Source: Ostreiculturibacter nitratireducens
GTDB lineage: Bacteria; Pseudomonadota; Alphaproteobacteria; Rhodobacterales; Rhodobacteraceae
Length of the DNA: 64,000 nt
NCBI RefSeq assembly: GCF_032670585.1
Contig: NZ_JAVQHL010000001.1
Coordinates: 186,001 to 250,000, forward strand
Direction: 5' to 3'
Every line of letters begins with the position of its first letter. Within the stretch, counting starts at the first letter, position 1. The notes beneath the pieces are model-generated. The model was given only the letters and a program-made list of their open reading frames with translations, made no database searches and was not told the DNA's origin. Of this stretch, positions 61,694-64,000 are shown one piece after another. A program made the translations under genes and the position numbers.

Positions 61694-62989
61694 TCACTTC
61701 TCCGGAATGAGTCCGCGCGGACTGAACCTGAGCACGAGGAGCAGGACGAGACCCATGGTGAGAAGACGCATATGCGCGGCGCTCTCCTGGAGGTGCTGCT
61801 TCAGCGCGCCATCGGCCATGCCGGCGGTGATGAACTGCATCAGCGCCTGTCCCCAGGGTTCGACCTTGATCCACAGGAACCAGATCAGGAAGCCGCCAAG
61901 CACTGCACCCCAGTTGTTGCCCGAGCCGCCGACGATCACCATGACCCAGATGAGGAAGGTGAAGCGCAGCGGGTTGTAGGTGCCGGGCGTCAGCTGGCTG
62001 TCGAGCGTGACGATCATCGCGCCGGCGAGGCCGCAGACCGCCGATCCGAGGATGAAGATCTGAAGGTGGCGGCGGGTCACATGCTTGCCCATCGCCTCGG
62101 CCGCGGTCTCGTTGTCGCGGATCGCGCGCATCATCCTGCCCCAGGGTGAATTGAGCGCCATCTGTGAAGCCCAGAGGAGCAAGAGCAGAATGGTCACGAA
62201 GAGCGCAGCGTAGAGAAGCTTGACCACGACGGTCGAGGCCGTCACCGGGTCCGAGCCGAAAGAGGCCGCCCATTCGACGAATCCCGTGTTCGCCTGCAGG
62301 TCGGTTTCATAGGGCACGGGGCGCGGGATCGAAATGACGTTCTTTACGCCGCGCGCCAGCCAGTCCTCGTTCTTCATGACCGCGATGATGATCTCGCCGA
62401 TGCCGAGCGTCGCGATGGCGAGGTAGTCTGAGCGCAGGCCGAGCGCGGTCTTGCCGATGATCCAGGCCGCCCCGGCGGCGAGAAGCCCGCCAACCGGCCA
62501 GGAAAGAAGAACCGGCAGGCCAAGGCCCCCAAGGTTCGAATAGGTCGCGGGCTCGAACGCCTCGACGAACTCGACGGCCGGGTCGAAGACGGCACGATAA
62601 AGGAAGAAGCCGCCGATCAGCACGACGAGAAGCGCGAGCGCCCGCGCGCGGCCCTTGAGTCGGTTGTTCAGGACGATCGCCAGCCCGATGACGGCAGCCC
62701 CCAGGAGCAGCGCGAAGAGAAGGCGGAAGCCGCCGTTCAGGGTCCAGACCTCGGTCACGGGCCTCGTCGCCACCAGGACCGGGGCAAGCCCCCCGAGCGC
62801 CACGAAGCCGACCACACCGACGTTGAAGAGGCCCGCGTAGCCCCACTGCATGTTCACGCCGAGCGCCAGGATCGCCGAGATCAGCCCCATGTTCAGGATG
62901 CCGAGCGCGGTGTTCCAGCTTGCCGTCATGCCCTCGCCGATGATGAGAAGGGCCACGAAACCGAAGAGGAGAATGTTGCGCATGTTCAT
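61694..62989 (-). CDS. branched-chain amino acid type ABC permease (LivM)
   Basis: The 431-aa inner-membrane protein has about ten helices and the LivM signatures GLRSDYLAIATLGIGEII and GRMMRAIRDNETAAEAMGKHVTRRHLQIFILGSAVCGLAGAM. It is somewhat long for LivM. It pairs with LivH; the ATPases and binding protein lie outside the window, to the right. The substrate may be an N-methylated glycine rather than a branched-chain amino acid, given the next gene. That is inference. Confidence 0.88.
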   Translation of the reverse strand: MNMRNILLFGFVALLIIGEGMTASWNTALGILNMGLISAILALGVNMQWGYAGLFNVGVVGFVALGGLAPVLVATRPVTEVWTLNGGFRLLFALLLGAAVIGLAIVLNNRLKGRARALALLVVLIGGFFLYRAVFDPAVEFVEAFEPATYSNLGGLGLPVLLSWPVGGLLAAGAAWIIGKTALGLRSDYLAIATLGIGEIIIAVMKNEDWLARGVKNVISIPRPVPYETDLQANTGFVEWAASFGSDPVTASTVVVKLLYAALFVTILLLLLWASQMALNSPWGRMMRAIRDNETAAEAMGKHVTRRHLQIFILGSAVCGLAGAMIVTLDSQLTPGTYNPLRFTFLIWVMVIVGGSGNNWGAVLGGFLIWFLWIKVEPWGQALMQFITAGMADGALKQHLQESAAHMRLLTMGLVLLLVLRFSPRGLIPEK

Positions 62990-63996
62990 ACCGCTTTCCC
63001 CTTGAAGAGGCCCGTGGGCTTGAAGAGCAGGACGACGATCAGGATCGCGAAGGAGACAGCGAACTTGTAGTCGGTGGAAAGAAGCTGGGCGAGGCCTTCG
63101 GGCGCCAGGCTTTCAGGCAGGACGTAGGTCGCGACCTTCTTCCAGGCATAGGTGAAGCCCACCTCGGAATAGGCGATGAGGAATCCGCCCGCGATCGCGC
63201 CGAGCGGGCTGCCGAGGCCGCCCACGATGGCGGAGGCGAAGATCGGCAGCAGAAGCTGGAAGTAGTTGAAGGCCTTGAACGACTTGTCGAGGCCATAGAG
63301 CGTGCCCGCGATCGTGGCGAGGCCGGCCGCGATGATCCACGTGACAGCCACGACCCGCTCGGGGTTGATGCCCGACAGAAGCGCGAGATCCTCGTTGTCG
63401 GAGAAGGCCCGCATGGATTTGCCGGTCCGCGTGTTGTTCAGGAACCAGAACAGGATCGCCACGACGATCACCGCCGTCACGATGGTCAGCGCCTGCGTCG
63501 AGCGGAAGGCAAGGCCCTCGGCCAGCCCGGTGGACTGCTTGAATTCGTTTGCGTTGATCAGGAACCGGCCACCGTCGGCGAAGCGGATCTCGTCCACGCC
63601 GATGATCAGGCGGGTGATCCCGTTCATGATGAACATCACGCCCATCGAGACAATCACGAGGATGACCGGCGCGGCCTTCTGCCTGCGGTAGAAGCGGTAG
63701 ACCGTCCTATCGGTGAAAAGCACGAGCGCGGCCGTGACCGCGATGCCGAAGGGCAGGGCGAGAAGCGCCGTGGGAAGCGGGCCGAAGCTGATCCCCATGG
63801 ACTGGAACCACCAGGTGACGAGGATCACGGCGCCGGTCCCGAAGGCCATCGTGTCGCCGTGCGCGAAGTTGGAAAACCGAAGGATGCCGTAGATCAGCGT
63901 GACACCCAGCGCCCCGAGCGCGAGCTGCGCCCCGTAGGACGTCGCGGGGATGATGACGAAGTTGAGAAGCGCGACGATCGCGTTGAGAAAATCCAT
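62986..63996 (-). CDS. branched-chain amino acid type ABC permease (LivH)
   Basis: The 336-aa protein has about eight helices and the LivH signatures LRFSNFAHGDTMAFG, RTGKSMRAFSDNEDLALLSGINPERV and AIVGGLGSPLGAIAGGFLI. It forms the channel with LivM, which it overlaps by 4 bp. The ATG at 63996 is four bases from the window edge, so its ribosome site and upstream operon genes are not visible. Confidence 0.9.
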   Translation of the reverse strand: MDFLNAIVALLNFVIIPATSYGAQLALGALGVTLIYGILRFSNFAHGDTMAFGTGAVILVTWWFQSMGISFGPLPTALLALPFGIAVTAALVLFTDRTVYRFYRRQKAAPVILVIVSMGVMFIMNGITRLIIGVDEIRFADGGRFLINANEFKQSTGLAEGLAFRSTQALTIVTAVIVVAILFWFLNNTRTGKSMRAFSDNEDLALLSGINPERVVAVTWIIAAGLATIAGTLYGLDKSFKAFNYFQLLLPIFASAIVGGLGSPLGAIAGGFLIAYSEVGFTYAWKKVATYVLPESLAPEGLAQLLSTDYKFAVSFAILIVVLLFKPTGLFKGKAV

Positions 63997-64000
63997 GCCT

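Noticed and set aside
58817..62149. 1110-codon open frame on the plus strand opposite the dehydrogenase and livM genes
   Set aside because: It is antisense to two genes with strong family motifs; long antisense frames are expected in GC-rich codon-biased DNA. The translation is Arg/His/Asp-rich with no domain.

Overview
The window is about 64 kb of GC-rich chromosome from an alphaproteobacterium, most likely order Rhodobacterales (Roseobacter/Rhodobacter/Paracoccus type). The reasons are the essential-gene orders lpxD-acp-KAS and uppS-cdsA-dxr-rseP-bamA-ompH-fabZ-lpxA-lpxI-lpxB, a sciP-ctrA pair, TrmFO instead of TrmA, a miaA/pyrH divergent pair, and direct-repeat SOS boxes of the GTTC-N7-GTTC type. 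Assignment below order level is not possible from sequence alone. I see no prophage, IS element, CRISPR array or rRNA; there is one tRNA (Leu, CAA). This is core chromosome rather than an accessory island.

Layout. 1-7.8 kb: divergent DUF882 and L,D-transpeptidase cell-wall genes, then lpxD, a dedicated-looking acyl carrier protein and a beta-ketoacyl synthase, IalB, and a HerA-like ATPase. 7.8-14.5 kb: rlmJ, a CorC/CNNM protein, xerD, a secreted protein of unknown function and an unreported-looking 45-aa membrane protein on the minus strand, divergent from aroK-aroB. 14.5-16.5 kb: ssb, a membrane-anchored LuxR-type regulator and a lytic transglycosylase. 16.5-23.8 kb: a dipeptide/oligopeptide-type ABC transporter (binding protein, two permeases, fused double ATPase) with an AraC regulator upstream. 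23.9-37 kb: miaA, then the envelope/isoprenoid/lipid A superoperon from pyrH to lpxB. 37-44.4 kb: a tiny c-type cytochrome, mnmA, sciP-ctrA, ligA-recG, and a 40-aa membrane protein gene preceded by a tandem SOS box. 44.4-52.5 kb: IscU-like protein, hisI, gluQ, trmFO, two envelope proteins of unknown function, gyrA, usg. 52.5-64 kb: arylamine N-acetyltransferase with divergent LysR gene, an arginase/ornithine cyclodeaminase pair with divergent Lrp gene, dsbB-yqaA, tRNA-Leu, a MobA-like nucleotidyltransferase, and a dimethylglycine dehydrogenase-like gene downstream of LivM/LivH-type permeases.

How it fits together. Much of the window serves envelope building: peptidoglycan remodelling (LdT, DUF882, SLT), lipid A (LpxD, LpxA, LpxI, LpxB, FabZ, specialised ACP/KAS), undecaprenyl-PP (Dxr, UppS), phospholipid (CdsA) and outer-membrane protein insertion (BamA, OmpH, RseP). 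tRNA modification is spread through it (MiaA, MnmA, TrmFO, GluQ). Two regulatory signals stand out: CtrA control (ctrA with its inhibitor gene sciP, and a TTAA-N7-TTAA palindrome before an outer-membrane protein gene) and SOS control (three GTTC motifs at 7-bp spacing before a 40-codon membrane peptide gene beside recG). The latter is the best candidate for an undescribed system: a SidA-like, damage-induced small membrane protein.
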